NCBI RefSeq assembly: GCF_027595985.1
Contig: NC_073305.1
Location: 113,835,759-113,899,758, forward strand
Reading direction: 5' to 3'
Length of the DNA: 64,000 nucleotides
Origin: Sorex araneus
Lineage: Eukaryota > Chordata > Mammalia > Eulipotyphla > Soricidae
Part shown: positions 1 to 10,074 of the stretch, in pieces
Layout: each line of letters opens with the position of its first letter
How positions within the stretch are numbered: position 1 is the first letter of the stretch
Notes under the pieces: model-generated
What the model saw: the letters and a program-made list of their open reading frames with translations, nothing else
Database searches by the model: none
What the model was told of the DNA's origin: nothing
Translations under genes and position numbers: made by a program

Positions 1-189
1 GTCACTAAGCCAGAGTTGACATGAGCCCTAATTGCTGTTCTAAGTCATTGGCCCTGCTTCTTGTGTTCTTAATATGCTTTATTTATACCCAATATGTCTC
101 CACCTCCCGTGGCTACCTACTCTGTGATTATCTACTCCATGACTCTTATTTCATTCCATCCCCTGACATTTCCCTTACTCAACTCTTTA

Positions 190-380
190 TTTTATTTTAT
201 TTTATTTTATTTTTTTGCTTTTTGGGTCACACCTGGCTATGCACAGGGGTTACTCCTGGCTCTGCACTCAGGAATTACCCCTGGCAGTGCTCGGGGGACC
301 ATATGGGATGCTGGGAATCGAACCTGGGTCGGCTGCATGCAAGGCAAACGCCCTACCCGCTGTGCTATTGCTCCAGCCCC
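190..380 (-). mobile_element. SOR SINE, near full length
   Basis: Read on the minus strand it runs from GGGGCTGGAGCAATAGCAC (Pol III A box) through the B box to an A-rich, (AAAAT)n-like tail. It is flanked by 16-bp target-site duplications differing at two bases (CTTACTCAACTCTTTA at 174-189 and CTTACTCGGCTCTTTA at 380-395). Confidence 0.9.
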
Positions 381-395
381 TTACTCGGCTCTTTA

Positions 396-1570
396 AAATA
401 TTGATTATATACCCTCAGAAAGTATGTCTCAAGAGTGACCACACATAGTATTCAATAAGTATTTGATTGATTCATTGATACTTTTTATAATTAACTCTAG
501 TTTGTTAAATATTTATGTTAAGTAGTTTTTATAACTTTCCTTTTTAATTTTATTTTAATTTATTTTAATATATAGACAAAAGCTAGAAAATGTTGATGCA
601 ATTTTAGACTTGAAATTGATTACATAACAAAGCTCCAATATTAAAATTAATAGGTATGAGAAAAAAATCAATTTTTATGTGAAAACCGTTATATTTGATT
701 ATAGAGCTGTTTAGTGCTTTCTGAGAATTTATTAAGCTGCTTATTGCTGGTTGAGCCTTCTGTGTTATTGTTTTTGTTTATTGAGTTAGGTGGCTCCTCT
801 ATTACTTTCCCATCAAATTTGGTGTGCTCCTTATTTCAGTTTTCAGTATTGAAGAATCAGCATACACAGCTGAGCAGTCCAGATTGAGGATCTATGGTCT
901 GGGCCAATGAGTTGACAGAGCAGTGGCTGTGGGAGGAGGGTGTGGCTTCTGGGGGAATGGGGGCCCCAAGGTATCCAAATTTGTTCGCTGTTTGGCACCT
1001 CGCTGAATCTTATTAAAGCCTTTAGTTGTGGCTGCAGTGGTGGGGTATGGGTGCAGTTGCTGGAGCTTTGCATACTGAATATCTGCCCATCTCCTGAGGG
1101 CAGAACCCTTGTTTCCATGAATTTTTGCTGCTTGGTGTGCATCTCCTGATGCTTAGTGTGCATCTCCTGAGAGATTTAGCCAGAAATCAGTAGAGCAGGC
1201 TTAGTGGGTGAGTCAAGTACCATTTTTAAACAGAACAAGTATGGGCAAGTTGTGCAAAATTCAATTTCTTTCTGGAAGTCTCTTTAGTGTTAATGTCACC
1301 AAAAACATCTCTTCTGACCACTAGGCCACCTAGCCACCTAGTAAAAAGTGGAACAGAGCCACACCCACTAGTCCAAAGAGACTCCCTACATCACCCCTCT
1401 TCAACCATGAGTTTTATTTGCAGAAGTGCAGACTTCCTCACAGAGGACTAGTCTCTACATTCTAACTCTTGTTTCTTTCCAAGTTCTCTTCCCCCCACCC
1501 ACCCCAAGATGAGAAAATTCGGTAATGTGTTTGGTTCAGTTTAGTATGGTAGAGAGGAAGGGTACACCTA
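396..1570. other. Unique intergenic DNA
   Basis: AT-rich to about 860, more balanced after. I recognise no gene or repeat family here; short open frames between 843 and 1163 show no domain. Confidence 0.5.
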
Positions 1571-1686
1571 GCATGCTCAGGGGTTACTCCTGGCTCTGTG
1601 CTTAAGGATCATGCCTGTTGGTACTCAGGAACCATCTGAGGTGATGGGGAATCAAACCTGGGTCAGCAGCATACAAGTCAAGTGCT
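1571..1686 (-). mobile_element. SOR SINE fragment
   Basis: Contains the minus-strand SOR landmarks (CAGGGGTTACTCCTGGCTCT, then a CCTGGGTCAGC B-box region) with many substitutions, so an older, partial copy. Confidence 0.75.
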
Positions 1687-1799
1687 TTATTTTGGTCACT
1701 ATTTTGATCAGTAGCACTATTTTGATCTCTCTGACTCTGAGAGTAGTCTATTTTTAGTTTGCTCTTAGGTAGGAATAAAGGGAATAAGGAGCAGAATCT

Positions 1800-2046
1800 G
1801 GACTGGAGCGATAGCACAGTGGGTAGGGCGTTTGCCTTGCATGCGGCAGACCCGGGTTTGATTCCTCCATCCCTCTAGGAGAGCCCAGCAAGCTACCAAG
1901 AGTATCCCGCCCACGAGGCAGAGCCTGGCAAGCTATCCATGGCATATTCGATATGCCAAAACAGTAACAAGAAGTCTCACAATGGAGACGTTACTGGTGC
2001 CCACTCGAGCAAATCTATGAACAACAGGACAGCAGTGCTACAAGAG
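1800..2046 (+). mobile_element. Long SINE: tRNA head with RTE-like 3' end
   Basis: Its head matches SOR (GACTGGAGCGATAGCACAG, B box GGGTTTGATTCC), but after the B box the body differs (GAGAGCCCAGCAAGCTACC, then a GGCATATTCGATATGCC inverted repeat). The last 65 bp (AATGGAGACGTTACTGGTGC, then CGAGCAAAT) resemble the 3' end of the RTE LINE at 3.2 kb. It ends in an AGTGCTAC-type tail rather than a long poly(A). Confidence 0.85.
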
Positions 2047-2159
2047 CATAATAGAATCCACTTGCCGTATATTCTTTCCAGATTTTCTAAGAGATTTGAG
2101 TCCTAGAGTTTAGAACTTTAAATAACAATTGAACAAGTGGGTTGGGTTGGGGAAGGGAG

Positions 2160-2710
2160 GGCTGGGGACGGTGGAGAGATAGTATAGTGGGCAGAGCTCT
2201 TGGTATTCATGCATTTTACCAGGGCTTAATTCCCAAAACCGTATTTGGTTCCTCAAGCCCCATCAGGAGTTATCCCTCAGTGCAGAGACAGGAGTAAACC
2301 CTGGGCACTGCTAGGTGTGGGCCCCTTAAAAAAAAAATTGGGCTAAAGAGATAGCACAGGGGCACTTGTTAAACAGTTGACCATGGCTAGATCCTGCCAC
2401 TCATGGTCTTCTAAGCCCTGCTGAGTTTAAAGCAGTTAAGAGCAATGAAACAAGACAAAAATAGAAAGTTGTCTCCCTGGTTCATTGGTTCTATTGGGGC
2501 AATGATGACTGGGACACCACACCCATGAATCGTTTGGAACATCATTCAGACAAATTGGCTCAGGGTCAGAGTCATAGTACTGCAGGTAGGATGTTTGCCT
2601 TGAACCAGGCCAACCCTGGTCCCTCAAACACCACCAGGAGTGATTCCTGAGTGCAGAAGCAGGAGTCACCCCTGAGCACTGCCAGGTGCAGCTCAAAAAC
2701 CAGAACAAAA
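2160..2710 (+). mobile_element. Cluster of three diverged SOR SINEs
   Basis: Three SOR-like copies in the same orientation: about 2160-2338, a head-only fragment 2339-2425, and 2560-2708. Each has an A-box-like TAGTA/TAGCACAG segment, and the outer two keep CAGGAGT..CCTGAGTGCAGA. All are well diverged. Confidence 0.7.
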
Positions 2711-2838
2711 AGTTTGGTTCAATATTAAAGATGCAATCCTAACAATTATTGAAAGATACACCAAAATAATGCTTTTGAAACAAAGGATATATCAAAGCAA
2801 GTGCTCTGGCCAGTTTAGCTGTCCCCTGAACAGCTGAG

Positions 2839-3070
2839 GGAGGGCAGTCATCTTGGTCTTGTAGTTAGAAGTCATGAATAATCCTCTCTATTGCCTTTCT
2901 GAAAGATGTGATAGATCCGTCAGGACATCGGAGGGCAGTCATCTTGGTCTTGTAGTTGGAGAAGGACAGGCAAGCATTGCAAATACTTTTGCCAGCTTCT
3001 GCCGCATCGGCTAACACTGCTGCTCTTCTCTCTTTGAGATCTTCCTTTATTGCTTCTCAAGAACTCTCAA
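2839..3070 (-). mobile_element. RTE LINE fragment
   Basis: Closely matches 5608-5810 of the longer RTE copy (shared CATGAATAATCCTCTCTATT and CTGCCGCATCGGC). A 28-bp segment is present twice (2839-2866 and 2930-2957), 91 bp apart. Confidence 0.8.
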
Positions 3071-4282
3071 CTGCTCAGCTTTTCTTAATTTCAACCACAT
3101 ACTTCTACTTTCAATAATAATTAGTATCATATTCTAATTTAGATGCTTCAATAAAAATAATAATTTGACCTTTAAACTTTTTCTCATCTTAGTTTCTTTT
3201 TGTTGTTGCTTTGTCTTTCTGCTTTTCATCACTTGTATCACTTGTCATCCCGTTGATCCTCGATTTGCTCTGGAGCGGGCACCAGTAATGTTTCCATTTG
3301 TCCCTGTCACGTGCTAGTGTAGCCCAATGATATCTGTTCGCTCCAGGAAAGAGCCTTAAATCGTTCATTCAGGGGTTTGAAGAAGAATTCTGACCATCTC
3401 ATTGGTGGGCGGCCACTCGGTCTTTTGAAGTCCTGTGGAATCCAGTTGGTAACAGCTCTAGTTCAGCGGTCGTCTCTGAATCGCAGTATGTGTTCGGCCC
3501 ATCTGATTTTCGACACCTTGGCAAATGATACAGCGTCCCTGATTCTCATGCTCTCACTTGAGTGAAACATGACACTCCTAGCATAGCTCTTTCAATTCCT
3601 ATTTGGGATGCCCAAATAGCATTCTCATCCAGTTTACGTAGGCCCTAGGTCTCTAAGGCGTATGTTAGTGCAGGAAGAACGGTGGAGCCAAAAAGATGTG
3701 CCCAGAGCTGGAGGTTCTTCGTCCTCTTAACCACTTGTTCAAAGCTCTTGAAGGCATTCCATGCTGCTCTCTTCCTCCTGTGCAGTTCTGGCACCAAGTT
3801 GTTCCTCATAGCTGTTGCATTCGGAGATGTTCGTTCCATTGAGAGCAAATGGAACGTCAGGGACTAGTTCATTTTTCATAAACCATTTTGCTGAGATTCA
3901 GGTGCAGTCCAACCTTTCCACACTCGTGGTCGAAGTCGGCCAACATTTGTGCCGCTTGGCTAATGTTTGGTGTTATGAGAACGATGTTGTCAGCGAAGCA
4001 GAGGTGATGTAGTTGCCCACTGTCTATCTTCACTCCCATTCCTTCCCATTCCAGCCGTCACATGATGTTCTCAGGAGTGGCGCTGAAGAGGTTTGGTGAA
4101 ATGGTATCACCCTGCCGAACCCCTTTCTTTACTTCAATGATCACTTCCTTATAGAATGGTGAGATCCTGGTGGTGAATCCATAATACAGCTCATGGAGGT
4201 TCTTGATGTACTAAGTTTGAACGCCCTGTTTGGCTAGGGCTTCGATAACTGCTTCAACCTCAACAGAATCAAAGGCCTTCTT

Positions 4283-5084
4283 TATCTTTTTTTTAATTTT
4301 TATTGAATCACCATGTGGAAAGTTACAAAGTTCTCAGGTTTATGTCTCAGTTACACAATATTCAAACACCCATCCCTTCACCAGTGCCCATATTCCACTA
4401 CCAAAAACCCCAGTATACCCCTGCCCCCACCCCCAACCCCCGACTGTATAACTGATGAATTCCACTTCATTTTCTCTTTACCTTGATTACGTTCCATATT
4501 TCACACAAAACTCACTATTGTTGTTGGAGTTTTCACCCAAGAAAGACAGCCCTACTACCAAGGAAGCATTTGATAATTAGTTCTCCATTGCTGAGAATAA
4601 AGAGATATGTAGCCCCATTGCTCCAAGTACATAACTCTTTTTTTTTCCTCTTTCCTTTTCCTTTCCCCCCCCATCCCCCTTCCCGCACCTCATAGTATGG
4701 TGGACGCCATGCCACGTTTCTCCCTGAAAATGGGAAACAACCGGGAAAGAGGGATATTTCCTCTTCTCGGCCGGTGTGGGGCTGTTGCTTAGTTCACAGT
4801 CCAGAGAAGTGGCTGCTACATTAATAACCTTCAATATTTCAACAAAAACTCATTTGGAGTTTTCCCCCCAAGTCAGACCTGTTCAAAAGGAACCGTTTCA
4901 CGTTGCTGACAATTATAGATGTTAAGTCGGTTTTGGATTTCTGTATAAAGTCCAGGGAAAAGTCTGCCAGAAATTGCATAGCCCACCTCACAGTCCCAGT
5001 GCATTGCTGTAAGAAGTCTCTGGAATCAAAGTCTTTAGGCGCAGAGGGTCTGTTTCCCTCTCAGCAGCTCCGAATTTATCTGGG
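4283..5084 (-). mobile_element. Non-coding L1-tailed element inserted in the RTE LINE
   Basis: An 802-bp insertion with a perfect 14-bp target-site duplication, TCAAAGGCCTTCTT, at 4269-4282 and 5085-5098. On the minus strand it ends in the L1-type tail also seen elsewhere in the window (ACATGGTGATTCAATAAAAA then A-rich). The body has no ORF. It contains two related segments about 320 bp apart (TTGGAGTTTTC at about 4525 and 4855; GCTGAGAATAAAGAG and GCTGACAATTATAG at 4590 and 4905) and a purine-rich tract. It could be a 5'-truncated L1 3' UTR or a non-autonomous L1-mobilised element. Confidence 0.75.
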
Positions 5085-5868
5085 TCAAAGGCCTTCTTAA
5101 AATCGTTGAATGTTAGACAGAGCGGCAACTTGAACTCTCAAGAAACGTCAGTGAGTGTGCGGATATGGGGATATGGTCGATAGTGCTGAATCCTTTTTGG
5201 AACCCGGCTTGCTCACATGGTTGTTCTTCATCTAGTGTTCTGCATATTCTATTCAGGATGACTCGAGTGAACAACTTGTAGATGACGAATAACCAGCAGA
5301 TTGGGCCATAGTTGCCGATGTTGTGGATCTCCCTTCTTGTATAACAGATAGGTCCTGCTGGTTTTCCATTGAGACAAAACCTCGCATTCGGCCAGGTAGC
5401 ATGTGAAGAGCTGAGCCAGTGTATTGACAAGTACTGGCAGCAGATTCTTCAGGTGTTCGTGTCTGACCTTGTCTGGACTAGGTGTTGTATGTGTCTTTAT
5501 CAACAAAATGGCGTGTCAGATTTCAGAAGGGAGGACATTGGGAATGACCTATCCATGCTGCAGAATTTGGTGTGTGGGCAGATGGACATTGCTGTCAAAG
5601 AGATCCGAGTAGAAGTCATGAATAATCCTCTCTATTGCCTTTCTGAAAGATGTGATAGATCCATCAGGACGTCGGAGGGCAGTCATCTTGGTCTTGCAGT
5701 TGGAGAAGGACAGGTGAGCATTGTGAGTACTTTTGCCCACTTCTGCCGCATCGGCCAACACTGCTGCTCTTCTCTCCTTGAGATCTTCCTTTATCGCTTC
5801 TTTACACAGCTTTGAAAGCTCGGACATTAGCTTGTGGTTGCCTGAGGTTTGTGCAAAACCACGTTGGC

Positions 5869-5896
5869 CTAAAAAAAAAAAAAGCAAAAAAAAAAT
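5869..5896 (-). mobile_element. 28-bp A-rich insertion with 10-bp target duplication
   Basis: A run of A residues with one GC interruption is flanked by CCACGTTGGC at 5859-5868 and 5897-5906, inside the RTE coding region. It looks like a retro-insertion truncated to little more than its poly(A) tail. The strand cannot be proven; A-rich on plus would mean plus-sense cDNA. Confidence 0.6.
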
Positions 5897-6252
5897 CCAC
5901 GTTGGCGAATGAGCTCAAGAATTTCTGAAGACAGGCATCTGTTTGTGGTTTTCTCACTCTTAGCATTTTTCGCACAATCATGGAGGTGCTGAACCAGTCG
6001 ATCGTATTCCTCATCGATGTTGTCAATGATGGCATCTTCCCACGTTGCTGCAATAGTGCCAAAGTGCTCCCAGTTGGTGGTCATTCTGGGAGTTCTCTTC
6101 TTAAACTTAAACTTTGCAGTCCTTTCTCCCCACTCTGTGAAGTAGAATTTTGCATGAAGGAGATGGTGGTTTGATCCCGTTTGGAATTTTGGGACAACAG
6201 TGACACAGTCAGGCAAAACCTTCAATTGAATATGATGTGGTCAAATTCGTTG

Positions 6253-6417
6253 TTACTGTTTTTGGCATATCCAATATGCACGGGTAGCTTGCCAGGCTCT
6301 GCCGTGCGGCCTCGATACTCTCGGTAGCTTGCCAGGCTCTCTGAGAGGGGAGGAGGAATCTAACTCTGGGTCGGCCGCGTGAAAGGCTAATGCCCAACCA
6401 CTGTGCTATCACTCCAG
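6253..6417 (-). mobile_element. Long SINE head/body fused to RTE
   Basis: Minus-strand order: CTGGAGTGATAGCACAGTGG head, B-box region, GAGAGCCTGGCAAGCTACC body, then GGATATGCCAAAAACAGTAAC. Here the usual SINE 3' tail is missing and RTE coding sequence (NEFDHI) begins at once. Confidence 0.8.
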
Positions 6418-6419
6418 AA

Positions 6420-6895
6420 AAGATGAAATCATGAAATTTGCATGTAAGTGGATCAACATGGGGAGTATCATGCTAAGTGACATGAGTCAGAGAGAGAGGG
6501 ACATACATAGAATGACCGCACTCATTTGTGGAATATAAAGTAACAGAATGGGAGACTAACAACCAAAGACAAGAGAGATAAGGGCTAGGAGGATCGCTCC
6601 ATGACTTAGAAGCTGGCCTCACATGCTGGGGGAAAAGGCAGCTGGGATAGAGAAGGGACCATTAAGTGAATGATGCTTGGAGGGGTCACTGGGGATGGAA
6701 GATGCGTGCTAAAAGTAGACTAAATCAAACATGATGGCCACTTACTACCTGTCTTGCAAACCATAACACCCAAAAGGGAACATACCTGCTACAAAGGTGG
6801 CGGGAAGATAGGGGCATGGGGGAAGGGGCCATGAGGTATACTGGGAACAGTAATTCTGTAACTGTATCTTACAGCAATTCATTTAAAAAAAAGCC
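6420..6895 (+). mobile_element. L1 3' end (ORF2 terminus and 3' UTR)
   Basis: Starts with a decayed L1 ORF2 C-terminal region (KWINMGSIMLSDMSQRERDI, the typical mammalian end of ORF2) followed by a 3' UTR and a short A-rich end near 6,890. It is 5'-truncated. Confidence 0.8.
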
Positions 6896-6934
6896 ACTAA
6901 AACAAAACAAAACTTTTTGTTGTTGTTTTAGGGT

Positions 6935-7110
6935 TGTACATGGAAGCCTGGGATTATTCAACAGTGCTTGCGGTTTACTCCTGAGTCTATACTTAGGGAT
7001 CACACCTAGCAGGCTTAAGGGACCACACGGGGTGCTGCGTATCAAGCCATCAAACTTAGGTCAGCCACATGCAAGATAAATGCCCTACCTACTGTACTAT
7101 CAGTGAAGAT
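6935..7110 (-). mobile_element. SOR SINE, diverged
   Basis: Minus-strand SOR landmarks CCTGAGTCTATACTTAGGGATCAC and GTCAGCCACATGCAAG..ATGCCCTACC are preserved with many substitutions. Confidence 0.7.
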
Positions 7111-7226
7111 TTTCTATGTAAAATTACATAGCATCATAGTAATCTCAAAATACTGTTCTATATTATCAGAGATAGGGTAATTGTGAAAGAGAAGAGTTGC
7201 AAATTTTTTAATTATAGCTATGGGTA

Positions 7227-7332
7227 GCACTGCACTGCACTATAGCACTGTCATCCCATTATTCATCTATTTGCTCGAGCAGGCACCAGTAACGTCTCCA
7301 TTGTGAGACTTGTTACTGTTTTTTCTATAGGT
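7227..7332 (-). mobile_element. RTE-tailed SINE, 3' fragment
   Basis: Only the 3' portion remains: CACTGTCATCCC..ATTTGCTCGAGCAGGCACC and GTAACGTCTCCATTGTGAG, the same tail as the copy at 1,800-2,046. Confidence 0.8.
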
Positions 7333-7404
7333 AGGGAATAAAATTATGATTATATATTCCTCAAATATTTTATCAATTAGTACTGAAACCTGCATTTATT
7401 CTCT

Positions 7405-7545
7405 TTGTTTGTTAGGGAACCACACCTAGGGAGACTCAGAGACTTGTCCCTATGATCAGGTGTAACTTCTAATGATGCTCCGGGGATTGTGTGATAAAAA
7501 GAATTGAACCTGGGCCTCCTATACAGGAAGCATGTGCCTCAGCTC
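7405..7545 (-). mobile_element. Old SOR-like SINE fragment
   Basis: GGGAACCACACCTAGG..GAATTGAACCTGGGCC suggests a decayed minus-strand SOR copy. The remaining sequence to 8,640 shows no gene or clear repeat. Confidence 0.45.
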
Positions 7546-8649
7546 AGCATCTTACATATGTTATTAGTAAAAGAAAACTAAAGACTTTAAAAGAAACTTC
7601 ACATATATAATGACAAGAATTAAATCTAAGATGCAGAGACAAGGCTCAGTGATAAAGGCCTGCCTTCGCTGTGAGATGCCATGAATTTCATCTCCAGCCC
7701 TGACCCACTTGCCAAGTGTGGTAAAGGCCACACTGCCATTCGTGATCCCCAGATCCACAACAAAGCGTTCAACCTTTACTGCATCATACCAAATATGTAT
7801 GTGAGGGAGAGCATGACAACTAAAGCATGCAGCCTTCACTCATCAGAGCAGCAAAGGGAAGGGGGAGCATAAATTCTAATTCAATTTTAGTAAGTGCTGT
7901 GTTAGGTCCTTGGGAATTTTGATTGATGATAAACCTATGTATATTACTTGTTAAATGTCTATTGATTTCAGCCTTATGGTAAAATAATTGCTTAGTGAAA
8001 AAACAATAGCGATGAGACAATAAAATGAAAAGCAATAAAACATTTATTCTTGAAACGATTAATGGGAATACAGTGGATGAAATAAATTTTTCTTGTAACA
8101 TGATTGGCTAGCAATAACAGAACGGTTGGAAATACTGGGAGAAGAATGTAATATTAACCACTGATGATTAAAAAGTCTTGTAACATACACCTTAAAAAGC
8201 AACTAAATATACTTTCCTGGAGTCCTTTGTATATTGAAAATTTTCTCTCAAACAAACTCCTGCATTATTTACCATCAATTCATTATATTATAGCAACAGA
8301 GAATTTAACAAAGAAATATTAGCTTCACAAATCTCCCCTGAGATCAATGACTTGCAAATCTGTTCTTTGTCAGGGACACACAGCCTCCATTTTTAACACT
8401 GAGATAGCAGCTCCTTACACAGCGATTCTCTTACTTGATTAGGGGCAGAATGTCACCTTCACTGCAAGCAACCCATAGCTTTTCACAGTAATCAAATAAT
8501 CAAAATTTTAATTTACACTTATAAATTGTTAAGTGGATTTTTATAGAAAAAAATTTTGATAGGGTGAACTGTTGTGCAAGCTAAGAAAGAGGGGAATGTG
8601 AAGAGTTCTAGGAGAATGTTATGATTTATTTTTAAAAAATAACTATTTG

Positions 8650-8806
8650 GATACCAAGAAAATGGCTCAAAGGGTTAAAGTGCATACATTGCATGCTGAG
8701 GCTCCAGATTTTATCTCTGGTGTCCCGTGGCCCATGCCTTGGGTTAGGTAGGAGGCCTGAGCACACCAGGTGCGGTATCCCCCACACACCCCCCGAAAAA
8801 AGTTTT
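8650..8806 (+). mobile_element. Old SOR-like SINE
   Basis: Weak match to SOR head and body (AAAATGGCTCAAAGGG..TTGCATGCTGAGG..GAGCACACCAGGTG). Highly diverged. Confidence 0.5.
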
Positions 8807-8871
8807 AAAGTTGAAAAAATGACTATATGTGGACTCATATTGAAAGAATCTGACGAGTAGTTAGGTCTGTT

Positions 8872-9062
8872 TGTTCTGGAGCCATAGCACAGCGGGTAGG
8901 GCATTTGCCTTGCACACGGTCGAACCGGGTTTGATTACCAGCATCCCATATGGTCCCCTGAGCACCGCCAGGGGTAATTCCTGAGTGCAGAGCCAGGAGT
9001 AACCCCTGTGTATCGCCAGGTGTGACCCCAAAAGAAAAAAAAATAAATGAATAAATAAAAAA
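8872..9062 (+). mobile_element. SOR SINE, near full length
   Basis: Complete head (TAGCACAGCGGGTAGGGC), B box (GGGTTTGATTACC), body (CCCATATGGTCCCCTGAGC) and an A-rich tail ending in (AAAT)n. Confidence 0.92.
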
Positions 9063-9310
9063 GGTTTGTTAATAAAATGCAGACAAACACCAGCACAGAA
9101 CATACAGAGATGATAGAAATGAGCTATTCCTATGCCAGAACCTCAAACTTTTTCAGTGTCAGTTTCCATGTGTGCCTGGAAATTCCTGTGTCTATGTCCA
9201 ATATTCCTAAATGCAGGTGCCCATTCCTTATCACAGCCCATTATCCTCTAATTGACACCACTTTTGTGGGTTTTGGAATCCAACAAGTCCCTCTCGCACC
9301 CTCAGAAATT

Positions 9311-9600
9311 CATCATTATCATCCCACTGAGAGTCAATTTTCTCGAGCGGTCTCAGTAATGTCTCCATTCATCCTAGCCCTGAGATTTTAGAAGCTTCTA
9401 CTTACTTGTCCTTCCCAGTGGTGCTGCATTGGAGGCTCTTTCAGGATCAGGGGAATGAGACCCATCATTGTTACTGGTTTTGGCATATGAATACGCCACA
9501 GGGAGTTTGCCAGACTCTCCCATGCAGGCAGGAAACTCTCAATAGCTTGCTAGGTTCTCCGAGAGGGAGAACTTTTCGGCCACACGCTTCTGAGACTATA
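9311..9600 (-). mobile_element. RTE-tailed SINE, diverged, with extra internal segment
   Basis: 3'-end landmark (CTCGAGCGGTCTCAGTAATGTC) and body (TTTTGGCATATGAATACGCC, ATAGCTTGCTAGGTTCTCCGAG) are in the usual order, but about 100 bp not seen in other copies lies between them (9,385-9,475). Confidence 0.65.
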
Positions 9601-9654
9601 AACCAAGCTCCAGAGACTATTAGTAAACATAGCATACATATATAAAAACACAGA

Positions 9655-9707
9655 CAAGTTGTAAGAGTTTCGTGCTCTACTGACTGAGCTAACCAGGGCA
9701 GGGCGCT
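9655..9707 (-). pseudogene. tRNA-Lys(CTT)-like 5'-half pseudogene
   Basis: The minus strand reads GCCCTGCCCTGGTTAGCTCAG, then TCAGTAGAGCACGAAACTCTTA. This follows the 5' half of tRNA-Lys(CTT): acceptor start GCCC, D arm TAGCTCAGTC.GTAGAGC (Pol III A box) and anticodon loop CTCTTA. The homology then stops: no T arm, B box or 3' acceptor is seen. It is therefore a truncated pseudogene or the head of a rare tRNA-Lys SINE, not a working tRNA. Confidence 0.65.
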
Positions 9708-9822
9708 ATATAGACAAAATGAAAACAAAAAAAATACTTAGATGGCAATTGTACTATTTGAAATGCTTCATGAAATATATTTGCTCTTATCAATACCTAA
9801 GAGGACCACTACATTCTAAATT

Positions 9823-10074
9823 TGCACTGCACAGTAGCACTGTCCTCCCACTGTTCATCGATTTGCTCGAGTTGCACCAGTAACATTTCCATTGTGAGAC
9901 TTATTACTGTTTTTTGGCATATTGAATACAACAGGGGGAGCTTGCCAGGCTTTGCCTTATGGGCGGGATACTCTCGGTAGCTTGTCAGGCTCTCCAAGAG
10001 GGACGGAGAAATCAAACCCGGGTCAGCCACGTGCAAGGCAAATGCCCTACCCGCTGAGCTATCACTCTAGTCCT
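9823..10074 (-). mobile_element. RTE-tailed SINE, full length
   Basis: Minus strand carries the tRNA-type head, the CAAGCTACCGAGAGTATCCC-type body, and the RTE-like end (CACAATGGAAATGTTACTGG) followed by an AGTGCTAC tail. It is a good reference copy for the family. Confidence 0.88.

Larger units (their letters stand above)
3228..6252 (-). pseudogene. RTE-clade LINE, degenerate endonuclease/RT ORF
   Basis: A decayed minus-strand RTE LINE, interrupted by a separate insertion at 4283-5084. Reading from 6252 downward: the end of the endonuclease domain (NEFDHI, then VPKFQTGSNHHLLHAKFYFT), a linker (NIDEEYDRLVQHLHDCAKNA), and reverse transcriptase motifs (YKKGDPQH; ICWLFVIYKLFTRVILNRI; EQAGFQKGFSTIDHI). 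Then come the post-RT motif (HLFGSTVLPALTYALET) and a C-terminal [12 protein letters not shown] motif close to the 3' end. Frameshifts and stops break it into several frames, so it is inactive. The 3' end is two tandem copies of ATCACTTGT (3228-3245, plus-strand reading) instead of poly(A), typical of RTE. Its 5' side joins directly to a SINE at 6253. Confidence 0.9.
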
